Translations under genes and position numbers: made by a program | Assembly (NCBI GenBank): GCA_963741565.1 | Contig: CAVUIK010000017.1 | Location: 186,001-250,000 of the forward strand | DNA length: 64,000 nt | DNA from: Ga0077555 sp963741565 | Lineage (GTDB): Bacteria > Pseudomonadota > Alphaproteobacteria > Rhizobiales > Hyphomicrobiaceae | Direction: 5' to 3' | Notes under the pieces: model-generated | Told to the model about the DNA's origin: nothing | The model's input: only the letters and a program-made list of their open reading frames with translations | The model's database searches: none | Shown here: piece after piece, positions 1-7,947 of the stretch | How the letters are laid out: each line of letters opens with the position of its first letter | Numbering within the stretch: position 1 is the stretch's first letter

Positions 1-117
1 GCCGCCGATGATCCGGTCCTGCTCGAAGACCTCGACGTAGAAGCCCGCCCTGCGCAAGACCCTTGCACAGGTCAAGCCCGCCATGCCGGCACCGATGACT
101 GCGACACGCTTTGTCAA
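1..117 (-). CDS. FAD/NAD(P)-dependent oxidoreductase, N-terminus only (partial)
   Basis: Only the first 39 codons lie in the window; the gene runs off the left edge. Read from a TTG codon at 117, the protein opens with VAVIGAGMAGLTCA, the glycine-rich Rossmann fingerprint (GxGxxG) that binds the ADP part of FAD, followed by a second strand ending in VEVFEQ, where the acidic residue binds the ribose. This arrangement is typical of amine-oxidase, renalase-like or phytoene-desaturase-like flavoproteins. A GAGG motif sits five bases before the TTG, which decides the start. The substrate cannot be inferred from this fragment. Confidence 0.7.
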   Translation of the reverse strand, partial: MTKRVAVIGAGMAGLTCARVLRRAGFYVEVFEQDRIIGG

Positions 118-266
118 CTGAGCCTCTGCGCCTGGTCCTTGCCACTAGGCAAGCCCTGCGCTCCTCGATCCTCGACACTGGCCCGACGATGCCAGCAAGA
201 TGAGAAGAGACTTGCACAGCAGTCCTACCAAGGCCTTAACGGCTGGCCCGGAATGGCGCTTGCCCC

Positions 267-1325
267 CTAGCGAGGGAGTGCAACCCAGTAATCGAGATCG
301 AGAATAATTCCGCTGTCATAGGCGTCCGCAGGCGTTCGGCTGGGAAATCCGGAGCACAAGAGATCCTTCGTCGCGATGGTCCGCAACCGCAACAAACCGA
401 TATCCCGCCGGCTCGGGCAATCGACGCGCTCCAGCACCTCGGACCACGCATAGATGGTGTCGCCGCCAAAGGCGGGCGCCACATGCCGCCCGCCATTGAT
501 GGCCGCGATATGGAACGCATTGGCCAATCCGTTGCAGGTCAACGCGCGCGCCATCGACAGGACCGCGCCGCCGTAGACGAGACGGCGACCAAACCGTCCC
601 TGCGCTTCGGAGTGCTGGTTCAGGTGCACCTTCGCCGGGATCTGATAGAGGCGGGTCGCAAGCTGATGCTCGGCCTCCTCGATGGTCATGCCGTCCACAT
701 GATCGATCCGCTCGCCGGGCTCATAGTCGCTCCAGAGCGCCGCCGCGCCCGACAGCGTCCGGTCGAAGGTATAGGGATTGATGACCGGCACGGCGGCGCC
801 AAGACGCGTCGGGTCCACCCGCTCCGGCAGCGCGGGAACACTCATAGCGCCAAAATCCGCCGCCGGATCGCGTTTGCGGATCATGGTCCAGCGCGCATAC
901 TCGACAACCACCTCGCCGCGTTGGTTGCGCCCGACCGATCGAATGTAGACGACGCCCGCCTCGCGATTGCGCGTTTCTCGGAGCCCGATCACCTCCGACG
1001 TTGCCGACAGCGTATCGCCAGGGAACACTGGCCGCTGAAACACACAGTCGCCGAGGCCCAGCGCCGCGACTGAGTTCAGCGCCGTCTCGGGAACCGTTTT
1101 TCCGAACACCATATTGTAGACGAGGAGATCGTCGACGGGCGACGTCGCATACCCGATCTGGCGGGCAAAACTGTCGGAGGACTGGAGCGCAAAGCGGCTC
1201 CCATAAAGCGCCTGATAGAGCGCGACATCGCCAGCTGTGATCGTACGCGGGGTCGCATGCCGGATCACTTGTCCGACACTGAAATCCTCGAAGAATGTGC
1301 CGTTGCTTGCCTTCTGCGAGGCCAT
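267..1325 (-). CDS. Double-hotdog MaoC-family hydratase, mesaconyl-CoA hydratase-like
   Basis: 352 residues, about twice a single MaoC domain, so it is a fused double hotdog. The C-terminal half carries the conserved block VHLNQHSEAQGRFGRR followed by LVYGG and NGLANAFHIAAINGG, and ends LDLDYWVALPR, which resembles mesaconyl-CoA hydratase (beta-methylmalyl-CoA dehydratase) of the ethylmalonyl-CoA and hydroxypropionate pathways. The family hydrates mesaconyl-CoA reversibly in the cytoplasm. The ATG at 1325 is chosen because residues upstream of it (arginine-rich) do not look like this family. The N-terminal hotdog lacks an obvious Asp/His pair, as expected if only the second domain is catalytic. 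No other pathway genes adjoin it, so the exact substrate is inferred. Confidence 0.65.
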   Translation of the reverse strand: MASQKASNGTFFEDFSVGQVIRHATPRTITAGDVALYQALYGSRFALQSSDSFARQIGYATSPVDDLLVYNMVFGKTVPETALNSVAALGLGDCVFQRPVFPGDTLSATSEVIGLRETRNREAGVVYIRSVGRNQRGEVVVEYARWTMIRKRDPAADFGAMSVPALPERVDPTRLGAAVPVINPYTFDRTLSGAAALWSDYEPGERIDHVDGMTIEEAEHQLATRLYQIPAKVHLNQHSEAQGRFGRRLVYGGAVLSMARALTCNGLANAFHIAAINGGRHVAPAFGGDTIYAWSEVLERVDCPSRRDIGLLRLRTIATKDLLCSGFPSRTPADAYDSGIILDLDYWVALPR

Positions 1326-1423
1326 AGCGAGATCTCTGGGCAGCAATCGCCTGGACGAATGCGGGAGTGAAGACCCTTGGGCGGCGAAGCGCAAGCCCGG
1401 ACGCATCCAAACAGCCGACAACG

Positions 1424-1457
1424 AAAAACCCGAACGGCAGCAGCGCTGCCATCCGGG
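1424..1457 (-). terminator. Rho-independent terminator of the TPR lipoprotein gene
   Basis: Arms 1445-1457 and 1429-1441 pair over 13 positions, including G-U wobbles, around a 3-base loop. On the minus strand the hairpin is followed by TTTTT (complement of 1424-1428). It lies about 30 bases past the stop of the TPR gene and before the MaoC-type gene, so it separates the two units. Confidence 0.8.
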
Positions 1458-1487
1458 CTGTTGGAGTTCCGGTCGGATCCGCTGCGA

Positions 1488-2474
1488 TCAGCGGGACGAC
1501 GCGCGGAGCGCCGGCTGGTCGGTGACTTCCGCCGTCTGCTTCTTCTTGGACGAGGCGGCGCCTGCCGGCCGTGATTTGACAACCTCGGCCGCCATGGCGG
1601 CGCGGATGATGTCGTCGGCATCGAGCGGCTGGCTGCTCACGGGCAGAACCGGCGCCGTCTGGCGACCGCGAGCGACAGCCGGTGTCGCCCTGCGCGGCGC
1701 ATTCGGACCCGGATCAGACGCAAGCCCCACTGCAGGAGACGCATCCGCTGGCTCACCTTCACCCGTCAGAGCCCGCGACTCGCTGTGCTTGCCCTGCAGG
1801 CTCAGAACCAGAGCCAGATTCTGCACGACGCGCTTGTCGCTGCCGTTGCTGGCCTGAGCCTGGCGGAGCAGTGCTTCAGCCTTCTCGGCCTGACCGTCCA
1901 TGGCATAGGCCATCGCAAGATTGTTCATCAGCGACGCCTGCTCCGGCGCCAGCAATCGGGCGCGCTCGAAGAACGGGATCGACTCCTTGAACTGATGCTG
2001 TTTGGCCAGCGCCGTACCGCGCGCCGAGATCACGCGCCAATCCGGATGTGCCGGGTCGTCGGCCCGCTCCAGGATCTGGGAGGCGGCTGCGATCTGGTCG
2101 AGTTCGAGCGCCAGGCGTCCGTACTCCGACAGATACTCGCGGTTGACCGAGTTGTAGAGATAGCCGGACTGCAGGACGCTCAAAGCGTCCTGTTTGCGGT
2201 CGAGCGCCTTCAGATTGCGCACATAGGCCAGGATGGCCTTGCCGTCTTTCGGTTCCTTCGCGACCTTGTCGGCCCAATAGGCGGTTGCTTTCTCGAGATC
2301 GCTCTGCGGACCTGCCGACGCAGGGGCCGAGGCCAATGATGCAGGTTCGCTGCTGCTGCCAAGTCCCAGGTCGCCCATCTGGGCACAGGCCCCGAGCGAC
2401 AGGGTGACGGAAAGAACGCCCAGACGGCTCAAGGCGCGGGTTACGCGGGAACTGGTCGCAGGACGGATGCTCAT
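1488..2474 (-). CDS. TPR-repeat lipoprotein, TadD-like
   Basis: 328 residues. The N-terminus is a lipoprotein signal: positive residues, a hydrophobic stretch and lipobox LGAC with Cys30 as the lipidated residue. Residues about 60-250 form tandem TPR helices (for example the repeats around AILAYVRNLKALDRKQ and SLMNNLAMAYAMDGQ), resembling TadD, the pilotin-type TPR protein of Flp pilus assembly. The last 80 residues are Ala/Pro/Ser-rich and probably disordered. The ATG at 2474 has GGGAG six bases upstream. No other tad genes are in the window, so a pilus role is uncertain; a general outer-membrane scaffold is the safer reading. Transcription ends at the strong hairpin at 1424-1457. Confidence 0.75.
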   Translation of the reverse strand: MSIRPATSSRVTRALSRLGVLSVTLSLGACAQMGDLGLGSSSEPASLASAPASAGPQSDLEKATAYWADKVAKEPKDGKAILAYVRNLKALDRKQDALSVLQSGYLYNSVNREYLSEYGRLALELDQIAAASQILERADDPAHPDWRVISARGTALAKQHQFKESIPFFERARLLAPEQASLMNNLAMAYAMDGQAEKAEALLRQAQASNGSDKRVVQNLALVLSLQGKHSESRALTGEGEPADASPAVGLASDPGPNAPRRATPAVARGRQTAPVLPVSSQPLDADDIIRAAMAAEVVKSRPAGAASSKKKQTAEVTDQPALRASSR

Positions 2475-2668
2475 GCTCAACTCCCTAGCGGGCAGGCTGA
2501 CGAAGGCCTGCACCATGTTGAGCGTCAGTTTCCGGGACGCCGGTCAATAAAGGATTAAGTGTTGACGATCGGCCGCAGATTTTGCTTCGGCAATTGTGTT
2601 TGTTCGTCAGGTCGCGATAATCCGCGGTCAGCTCGTGCTTGCAACCATCGCCCATATCGAAAGTGCCA

Positions 2669-4090
2669 ATGACCGACACAACCACGGCCGCGATCACGGA
2701 CCTCTTCGTGCCGTCTGGCACGCCCTCGCGGAGCCGCCCGATCTGGGCGCTCAGACCGAAGGACTTGGCGCCTGGCGCATCGCCGCTGGCGCCTGCCCAG
2801 CTGGCTTGGCTCAAGGCGATCGGCTTCAAAGCAACCGCACGCCGGCACGCCCTGCTCCCGGGGCCTGAGGGCGAGCTTGCCGGCGCAGTGCTGGGCCTTG
2901 GTGAAAACGGCAATGGCGGCAGCGAACCGGCAGCCACCGCGTTTGGGCTTTTGCCGACGGTGCTACCTGCCGGCGACTATCGCCTCGAAGGATCGATCGA
3001 GGACTTGACGCTCGCCACCATCGCCTGGGGCCTCGGTGGCTATCGCTTCCGGCGCTACAAGTCGGGCGCCGCCGATCCGTTGCCCCGGCTCGCCTGGTCC
3101 GACGCCGTCGACCGGGCCCGCGTGACGTCGGTGATCGAGGCGATCGCGCTTGGCCGCGACCTCATCAACACACCACCCAACGACTTGGGTCCCGCCGAAC
3201 TCGAAGCGGCCGCCCGCCGGCTCGCCGCCCAGCACGGCGCGCAAATCTCCTCGATCGTCGGCGAGGCTCTGCTCGACCAGAATTTTCCGCTGATCCACGC
3301 CGTCGGCCGGGCAAGCCCGCGCGAACCGCGCCTCATCGACCTGCGCTTTGGCCGCGCGGAGGCACCGAAAGTAACGATCATCGGCAAGGGCATCTGCTTC
3401 GACACGGGCGGGCTCGACATCAAGCCGTCGAGCGCCATGCTGTTGATGAAGAAGGATATGGGCGGCGCCGCGACCGCGCTGGCCCTCGCCCACATGATCA
3501 TGGCCAATCGCCTCGATGTCCGGTTGCGGGTCCTGTTGCCAACTGCCGAAAACAGCGTGTCCGGTAACGCCTTCCGGCCGAGCGACGTCATCAAGAGCCG
3601 GTCCGGAAAAACCGTTGAAATCGGCAACACCGACGCCGAGGGCCGGTTGGTGCTGGCGGACGCGATGACGCTCGCCGACGAAGAGGCGCCGGACTATCTC
3701 TTCACGTTTGCAACGTTGACGGGTGCCGCGCGCGTGGCGCTCGGACCTGATCTGCCACCCTACTATTGCGATAACGACACCTTCGCGGCCGACATCGAGG
3801 CGGCCGGCCGCGCGGTTGCCGACCCGGTCTGGCGGCTGCCCCTGACGACGCCCTACGACAGTTGGCTCGACAGTTCGGTCGCCGACATGAACAACGTGGC
3901 CGAGGGCGGCTTTGCCGGCTCCATCGTAGCGGCCGTCTTCCTGAAGCGGTTCGTTTCGAAGGCTCGCCGTTTCGCCCATTTCGACATTTATGGATGGCGC
4001 CCATCGGCCAAGCCGCTCGGCCCGAAGGGCGGCGAGCCGCAAGCCGCGCGCGCAATCTTCGAGATGCTGAGCCGCGCCCATAAGGCCTGA
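2669..4090 (+). CDS. Leucyl aminopeptidase family (M17) metallopeptidase
   Basis: 473 residues, normal for the family. The M17 catalytic core is clear: GKGICFDTGGLDIK around residues 239-252 gives the catalytic Lys and a metal-binding Asp, and NTDAEGRL at 320-327 is the M17 signature that supplies Asp and Glu for the two metal ions. These cytoplasmic enzymes remove N-terminal residues from peptides. An in-frame TTG at 2639 exists, but ATG 2669 is favoured because similar proteins start near MTDTTTA. It is followed after 25 bases by an NlpC/P60 gene in the same direction; the two probably form one transcription unit for peptide turnover or recycling of wall peptides. The upstream 195 bases are shared with the divergent TPR lipoprotein gene. 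Confidence 0.92.
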   Translation: MTDTTTAAITDLFVPSGTPSRSRPIWALRPKDLAPGASPLAPAQLAWLKAIGFKATARRHALLPGPEGELAGAVLGLGENGNGGSEPAATAFGLLPTVLPAGDYRLEGSIEDLTLATIAWGLGGYRFRRYKSGAADPLPRLAWSDAVDRARVTSVIEAIALGRDLINTPPNDLGPAELEAAARRLAAQHGAQISSIVGEALLDQNFPLIHAVGRASPREPRLIDLRFGRAEAPKVTIIGKGICFDTGGLDIKPSSAMLLMKKDMGGAATALALAHMIMANRLDVRLRVLLPTAENSVSGNAFRPSDVIKSRSGKTVEIGNTDAEGRLVLADAMTLADEEAPDYLFTFATLTGAARVALGPDLPPYYCDNDTFAADIEAAGRAVADPVWRLPLTTPYDSWLDSSVADMNNVAEGGFAGSIVAAVFLKRFVSKARRFAHFDIYGWRPSAKPLGPKGGEPQAARAIFEMLSRAHKA

Positions 4091-4115
4091 CCGCCTGTTC
4101 CGAAGGGGCAAACCG

Positions 4116-4982
4116 ATGACGGCACCACTCGATCCGCGGCTCAATGCCTTTCGAGCCGACCTGGCAGCGGAATCCCTGCGCTCGCTCATCGAAGCGCCGG
4201 CCTATGCCGCCGGTGAACCGGCCCGCGTGATCCGGCCCGTGATTCCCCTGCGCCAGCAGCCGGCCGTCTCCGAAAGCCTCGCGAACGAGGTGCTGTTCGG
4301 CGAACTGGTCCGCATCTTCGATGTCACCAATGGCTGGGCCTGGGTCCAGCTCGACCGTGATCGCTACGTCGGCTATGTGCCGGCTGATGCGCTGGCCCGC
4401 GAGACGCCCGAGACCACGCACCGGGTGTCGGCGCTCGGCACATTTGTCTATCCGGCCGCCGACATCAAGGCACCGCCGCTCATGCATCTCTCGATGAATT
4501 CGGAGATTGCCGTCGCAGCCACCGATGAGCGCTTCGCAACGCTCAAGACCGGCGGCTATGTGATCGCGCGCCATATCCAAGAGCGCGGCCGGCCATCGCG
4601 CGACTTCGCCGAGATCGCCGAGCGGTTCATCGGCACGCCGTATCTCTGGGGCGGACGCTCGCGTCTCGGCGTCGACTGCTCGGGCCTGTTGCAGCTGGCC
4701 TGCCATGCGGTCGGACTGAAGTGCCCGCGCGACAGCGACATGCAGCGCGCCGAACTCGGCTCCGACGTGCTGATTCCGGCCGATCTCGACGGCCTGGTGC
4801 GCGGTGACCTGATCTGCTGGGCCGGGCATATCGGCGTGATGGTCGACGGCGTCATGCTGCTCCACGCCAACGCCTATCATATGGCGGTCGCCGTGGAGAC
4901 GCTGCACGCAGCCGTCGACCGGATAGCGAAGAGCGATAGTCGCATCCTCGCAATCAAGCGCCTCGGGCAACTCGGCGCCTGA
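4116..4982 (+). CDS. NlpC/P60 family cysteine peptidase with SH3-like domain
   Basis: 288 residues. Residues about 35-95 look like a bacterial SH3-like fold (GELVRIFDVTNGWAWVQL, then YVGYVP), used to bind peptidoglycan. The C-terminal NlpC/P60 domain (about 162-285) holds the triad: Cys188 in GVDCSG, His238 in AGHIGV and His250 in LLHAN. Enzymes of this type cut gamma-D-glutamyl-diaminopimelate bonds in stem peptides. No signal peptide is visible, which suits cytoplasmic recycling of imported wall peptides together with the aminopeptidase encoded 25 bases upstream. AAGGGG precedes the ATG. It ends nine bases from the convergent TerC gene, with no obvious terminator between. Confidence 0.92.
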   Translation: MTAPLDPRLNAFRADLAAESLRSLIEAPAYAAGEPARVIRPVIPLRQQPAVSESLANEVLFGELVRIFDVTNGWAWVQLDRDRYVGYVPADALARETPETTHRVSALGTFVYPAADIKAPPLMHLSMNSEIAVAATDERFATLKTGGYVIARHIQERGRPSRDFAEIAERFIGTPYLWGGRSRLGVDCSGLLQLACHAVGLKCPRDSDMQRAELGSDVLIPADLDGLVRGDLICWAGHIGVMVDGVMLLHANAYHMAVAVETLHAAVDRIAKSDSRILAIKRLGQLGA

Positions 4983-4991
4983 GACGGGCGG

Positions 4992-5759
4992 CTACGAGAC
5001 CTTCGATGTTTCCCGCGGTGCCGCTCGATGCGCCCGGTTGGCGCGGCGCGTCATCATGTTCAATCCTTCGACGAGGGCTGAGAACAGCATCGCCGCATAG
5101 ATGTAGCCCTTCGGCACTTTTACGCCGAAGCCCTCGGCAATGAGAACAGTGCCGATCATCAAGAGGAATGCGAGTGCCAGCATCACGATCGTTGGATGGC
5201 GATTGATGAAGTTCGACAGCGGCGTCGCGGCGATCAGCATGACCAGCACAGTAAAGACCACAGCGATCACCATGATCGGCACATGTTCCGTCATGCCGAC
5301 CGCTGTGATGATGCTGTCGATCGAGAAGACGAGGTCGAGCAGCATGATCTGCCCCATGGCCGCCGCGAATCCGAGACTCATGTCTTTCCTGTCAAACATG
5401 TCCGGCCCAGGATCAGCATCCACCTTGTGATGGATCTCCTTGGTCGCCTTCCAGACCAGAAACAGGCCGCCCGCGATCAGGATCAAGTCGCGCCAGGAGA
5501 ATGCCTGACCGAAAACCGTGACCAGCGGCGCCGTCAATTTGACGATGGTCGCGATGGTCCCGAGCAGCAGCAGACGCAGAACCAAAGCAAGACCGATACC
5601 AATCTGGCGGGCGCGCTCACGTTGGTGCTCCGGCAGACGGTTGGACAGGATCGCGATAAAGATCAGGTTGTCGATACCGAGCACGACCTCCATCGCTATG
5701 AGTGTCACAAGCGCGGCCCACGCTGCGGGATCCGCAGCCAGCGTCATCAATGCATCCAT
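4992..5759 (-). CDS. TerC family integral membrane protein
   Basis: 255 residues with about seven hydrophobic segments. The TerC fingerprint is present: MEVVLGIDNLIFIAIL near the N-terminus and DLVFSIDSI in the middle, the paired acidic motifs that probably bind or conduct metal ions. TerC/Alx-type proteins are linked with manganese export and metallation of secreted proteins, and with tellurite resistance in some species. ATG 5759 is preferred over an in-frame codon 30 bases upstream because MDALMTL fits the family start. No tellurite genes adjoin, so a housekeeping metal role is more likely. It points towards the NlpC gene. Confidence 0.9.
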   Translation of the reverse strand: MDALMTLAADPAAWAALVTLIAMEVVLGIDNLIFIAILSNRLPEHQRERARQIGIGLALVLRLLLLGTIATIVKLTAPLVTVFGQAFSWRDLILIAGGLFLVWKATKEIHHKVDADPGPDMFDRKDMSLGFAAAMGQIMLLDLVFSIDSIITAVGMTEHVPIMVIAVVFTVLVMLIAATPLSNFINRHPTIVMLALAFLLMIGTVLIAEGFGVKVPKGYIYAAMLFSALVEGLNMMTRRANRAHRAAPRETSKVS

Positions 5760-6022
5760 GGTGTTCCAATCAGCTGGTTCGAACCACACGTTTCATCGGC
5801 ATGCCCGATTTCGCGCAATCGTTGCGCCGGGCTCAGGTAGGAGCTTCCAGAACGCCTTTCCAGCCGTTCGGCCGGCCACGGCGGCGGAACAAGCGGATCA
5901 TCCGATGACGGCAACCAGACCTTGCCCGCGAACTCTCCACGCGGCGCCTTCGCCTGCACCACCAAAAATTTATTTTCGGTGTCAAAGAAACCCGCAATTG
6001 CCCGGGTATGGCCTCCGGTCAT
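5747..6022 (-). CDS. Hypothetical 91-residue protein downstream of xdhC (doubtful)
   Basis: The ATG overlaps the xdhC stop codon as ATGA, and the frame ends 13 bases inside the TerC gene. The protein has no recognisable domain, signal peptide or membrane segment; the N-terminal part (AIAGFFDTENKFLVVQAK) could form strands. The DNA under residues 12-25 is unusually AT-rich for the window, and the third-base pattern is not strongly coding. It may be a translationally coupled small gene or chance open frame in a 259-base intergenic space. Confidence 0.25.
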   Translation of the reverse strand: MTGGHTRAIAGFFDTENKFLVVQAKAPRGEFAGKVWLPSSDDPLVPPPWPAERLERRSGSSYLSPAQRLREIGHADETCGSNQLIGTPWMH

Positions 6023-7056
6023 ACCTTCGCGCGCTTGGTGCCGCGTACCGCGAGGATGATCTCGGCCATCACCGACACCGCGATCTCGGCCGGCGACTGC
6101 GCGCCGATATCGACACCGATCGGCGACTTGATGCGCGCGATCTCAGCTTCGGTGATGCCGGCCGCGGTCAGGCGCTCACGGCGCTTCGTGTGATTGCGTT
6201 GCGAGCCCAGCGCGCCGATGTAGAGGCAGTCCGAGCGCACCGCGAGCTTCAACGCCTCGTCGTCAATGTGCCCGACGTGCGCCAGCGCAACCACGGCGGA
6301 GTAGGGATCGAGACCGATCTTCGGCAGCACGTCCTGCGGCCACTCGGCGTGAATTTTCACGCCTTGGAATCGGTCGGGCGCGGCGAAGGCAGTGCGGGGA
6401 TCGATGATCTCCACCTCGTAGCCCGCGAGCCGGGCGATCTCGGACAGCACCTGGCCGATATGCGTCGCGCCGATGATCAGGATGCGCGCGGGCGGCACCA
6501 GTGCGTGCAGGAACACCTGGCCGTCGGGCGTTTCCTTGAGCTGGCTCTTGGCCGTGCTGAAGCGATCCGAGATGTCGTTCGGCATATTGGCGTCGGTACG
6601 CGCCCAGACGTGTTTGACGCCATCCTTGAGCCGGGTCTCGACAACCAGGCCTTTGCGGCCTTGCCGCGCTTCGAGGGCGCGGCCCAGCAGCTCGCGGCCA
6701 CCGGCCTTGGCGTCGATGCGCTCGACGAACACCTGCACCTTGCCACCGCACGGCAGTCCCGCACGCCAGGCCGTCTCGTCGGCAACGCCGAACTCCAGCG
6801 TTTTCGGCTGACCGGATTTCAGGATTTCCTCGGCCTCGACGATGACCTCACCCTCGATGCAGCCGCCGGAGACCGAGCCCTGGAAACGGCCGTCGGCGGC
6901 CACCGCCATCTGCCCGCCAACCGGCACCGGGGCCGAGCCCCAGGTATCGACGACGGTGGCGAGCGCCACCTGCCCATCCCTGGCCAGCCAGTCGTTGGCG
7001 GCCTTGAGAACGTCGATCTCTTCGCGCGGGGATTGGTGGTTGCCGGCCTCGGCCAT
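6019..7056 (-). CDS. xdhC: XdhC/CoxI family molybdoenzyme maturation protein
   Basis: 345 residues. An N-terminal XdhC/CoxI domain (about 15-85) includes TWGSAPVPVGGQMAV and GSVSGGCIEGEV with the conserved Cys. The C-terminal XdhC Rossmann domain (about 185-330) has ILIIGATHIGQVL, YIGALGS and a GxDIGAQSPAEIAVS tail. XdhC proteins bind molybdenum cofactor and deliver the sulfurated form to xanthine dehydrogenase or CO-dehydrogenase-like enzymes. No molybdoenzyme or cofactor gene is in the window, so the client is unknown. GGAG lies seven bases before the ATG. Confidence 0.9.
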   Translation of the reverse strand: MAEAGNHQSPREEIDVLKAANDWLARDGQVALATVVDTWGSAPVPVGGQMAVAADGRFQGSVSGGCIEGEVIVEAEEILKSGQPKTLEFGVADETAWRAGLPCGGKVQVFVERIDAKAGGRELLGRALEARQGRKGLVVETRLKDGVKHVWARTDANMPNDISDRFSTAKSQLKETPDGQVFLHALVPPARILIIGATHIGQVLSEIARLAGYEVEIIDPRTAFAAPDRFQGVKIHAEWPQDVLPKIGLDPYSAVVALAHVGHIDDEALKLAVRSDCLYIGALGSQRNHTKRRERLTAAGITEAEIARIKSPIGVDIGAQSPAEIAVSVMAEIILAVRGTKRAKV

Positions 7057-7125
7057 GGCGGTGCTCCAATTGAACGAAGTTTTGTTGCGGCCATCCTAGC
7101 GCCGTGCGCACGGGCCCGCAAACGA

Positions 7126-7153
7126 AAGCGGGCGATGTTGCCATCGCCCGCTT
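7126..7153 (-). terminator. Perfect 12-bp hairpin, terminator of the secreted TPR gene
   Basis: Arms 7126-7137 and 7142-7153 are perfectly complementary around a four-base loop. Read on the minus strand the hairpin is followed by a short T-rich run (TCGTTT). It lies 26 bases after the stop of the TPR gene at 7179 and before xdhC. Confidence 0.75.
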
Positions 7154-7178
7154 CGAATTCGCATGCGATCGGGCCGTG

Positions 7179-7718
7179 TCAGCCCTTGGCGTCGAACTTC
7201 GCCAGCTCGGCGGCAAGCTCCTGGTACTCTTCGCAACTCGTGCCGCAGCGGGACGCGATCTCACCCAGCTGCTCGGCCGCCTTCGCGCGATCGCCCTGTT
7301 GCAGGTAGGCGTCGCCGAGATAGGCGCGGGCCACCGTGTAGTTGGGGTTCGCCGTCAGGGCCTGGGCGTAAAATCCCATTGCCGTATCTGGCTGGCCAAG
7401 CTTGCGCGTCGAGAAGCCGATGTACGTCAGGATGCGCGGATCAGCTTTGTTTTCGGCCTGATTGAGATAGTGGAGCGCGAGCTGATAGTCGCCTTTGCGG
7501 GCCAACCAATAGCCAGCATAGAATAGAGAGTCGTCATCGAGTTCTTTGTGACGATTCTTGCACGCAGCCTTGTTCTGATTTGCTTTTTTGCTGCAGTCGA
7601 CCTTTGGTGTCGACGGCTCGCCCTTCTGAGCGAAGGCCGGGCCGGACAGGGCTATCGATCCAGCCACCAAACCGGCGGAGGCGGTCAGGAGGGTGAGCAG
7701 GCGCGAGACAGACGACAT
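7179..7718 (-). CDS. Secreted TPR-repeat protein
   Basis: 179 residues. A classical signal peptide (hydrophobic core LLTLLTASAGLVAGSIAL, cleavage after AFA near residue 30) is followed by a lysine-rich segment with two Cys and then about three TPR motifs, including YWLARKGDYQLALHYLNQA and AYLGDAYLQQGDRAKAAEQL. A second Cys pair (CGTSCEEYQ) near residue 160 probably forms a disulfide in the periplasm. AAGGAAA precedes the ATG at a good distance. It is a single-gene unit ending at the hairpin 7126-7153. A scaffold role is inferred from the repeats; partners are unknown. Confidence 0.8.
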   Translation of the reverse strand: MSSVSRLLTLLTASAGLVAGSIALSGPAFAQKGEPSTPKVDCSKKANQNKAACKNRHKELDDDSLFYAGYWLARKGDYQLALHYLNQAENKADPRILTYIGFSTRKLGQPDTAMGFYAQALTANPNYTVARAYLGDAYLQQGDRAKAAEQLGEIASRCGTSCEEYQELAAELAKFDAKG

Positions 7719-7947
7719 GAACGTTTCCTTCTGTGGACCAAGTTCAGCTCAACGCTGGTGTATTGTGGTCGGCAGCTCGCGGTTTGATCAAGGCCGAATT
7801 TGAAGAATGTATTTCAAGACGCCGGGAATTTCCGCCGAGGTCCCACTTGGAAAGAGGATAACTCCGACCCCGCCGCGGCTTTGCCCCATTTTCGGCAGAA
7901 GCAGTCGTGTTGAGACGAATCGATGAAGCGGCGGAGATGGGGGGACC

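Noticed and set aside
5775..5786. TGGTTCGAACCA, similar to a tRNA T-loop
   Set aside because: It is a plain palindrome; no acceptor, D or anticodon stems can be drawn around it.
5518..7308. A 596-codon open frame on the plus strand opposite xdhC
   Set aside because: It is antisense to conserved genes and rich in Arg/His/Asp runs, as expected for the complement of GC-rich coding DNA.
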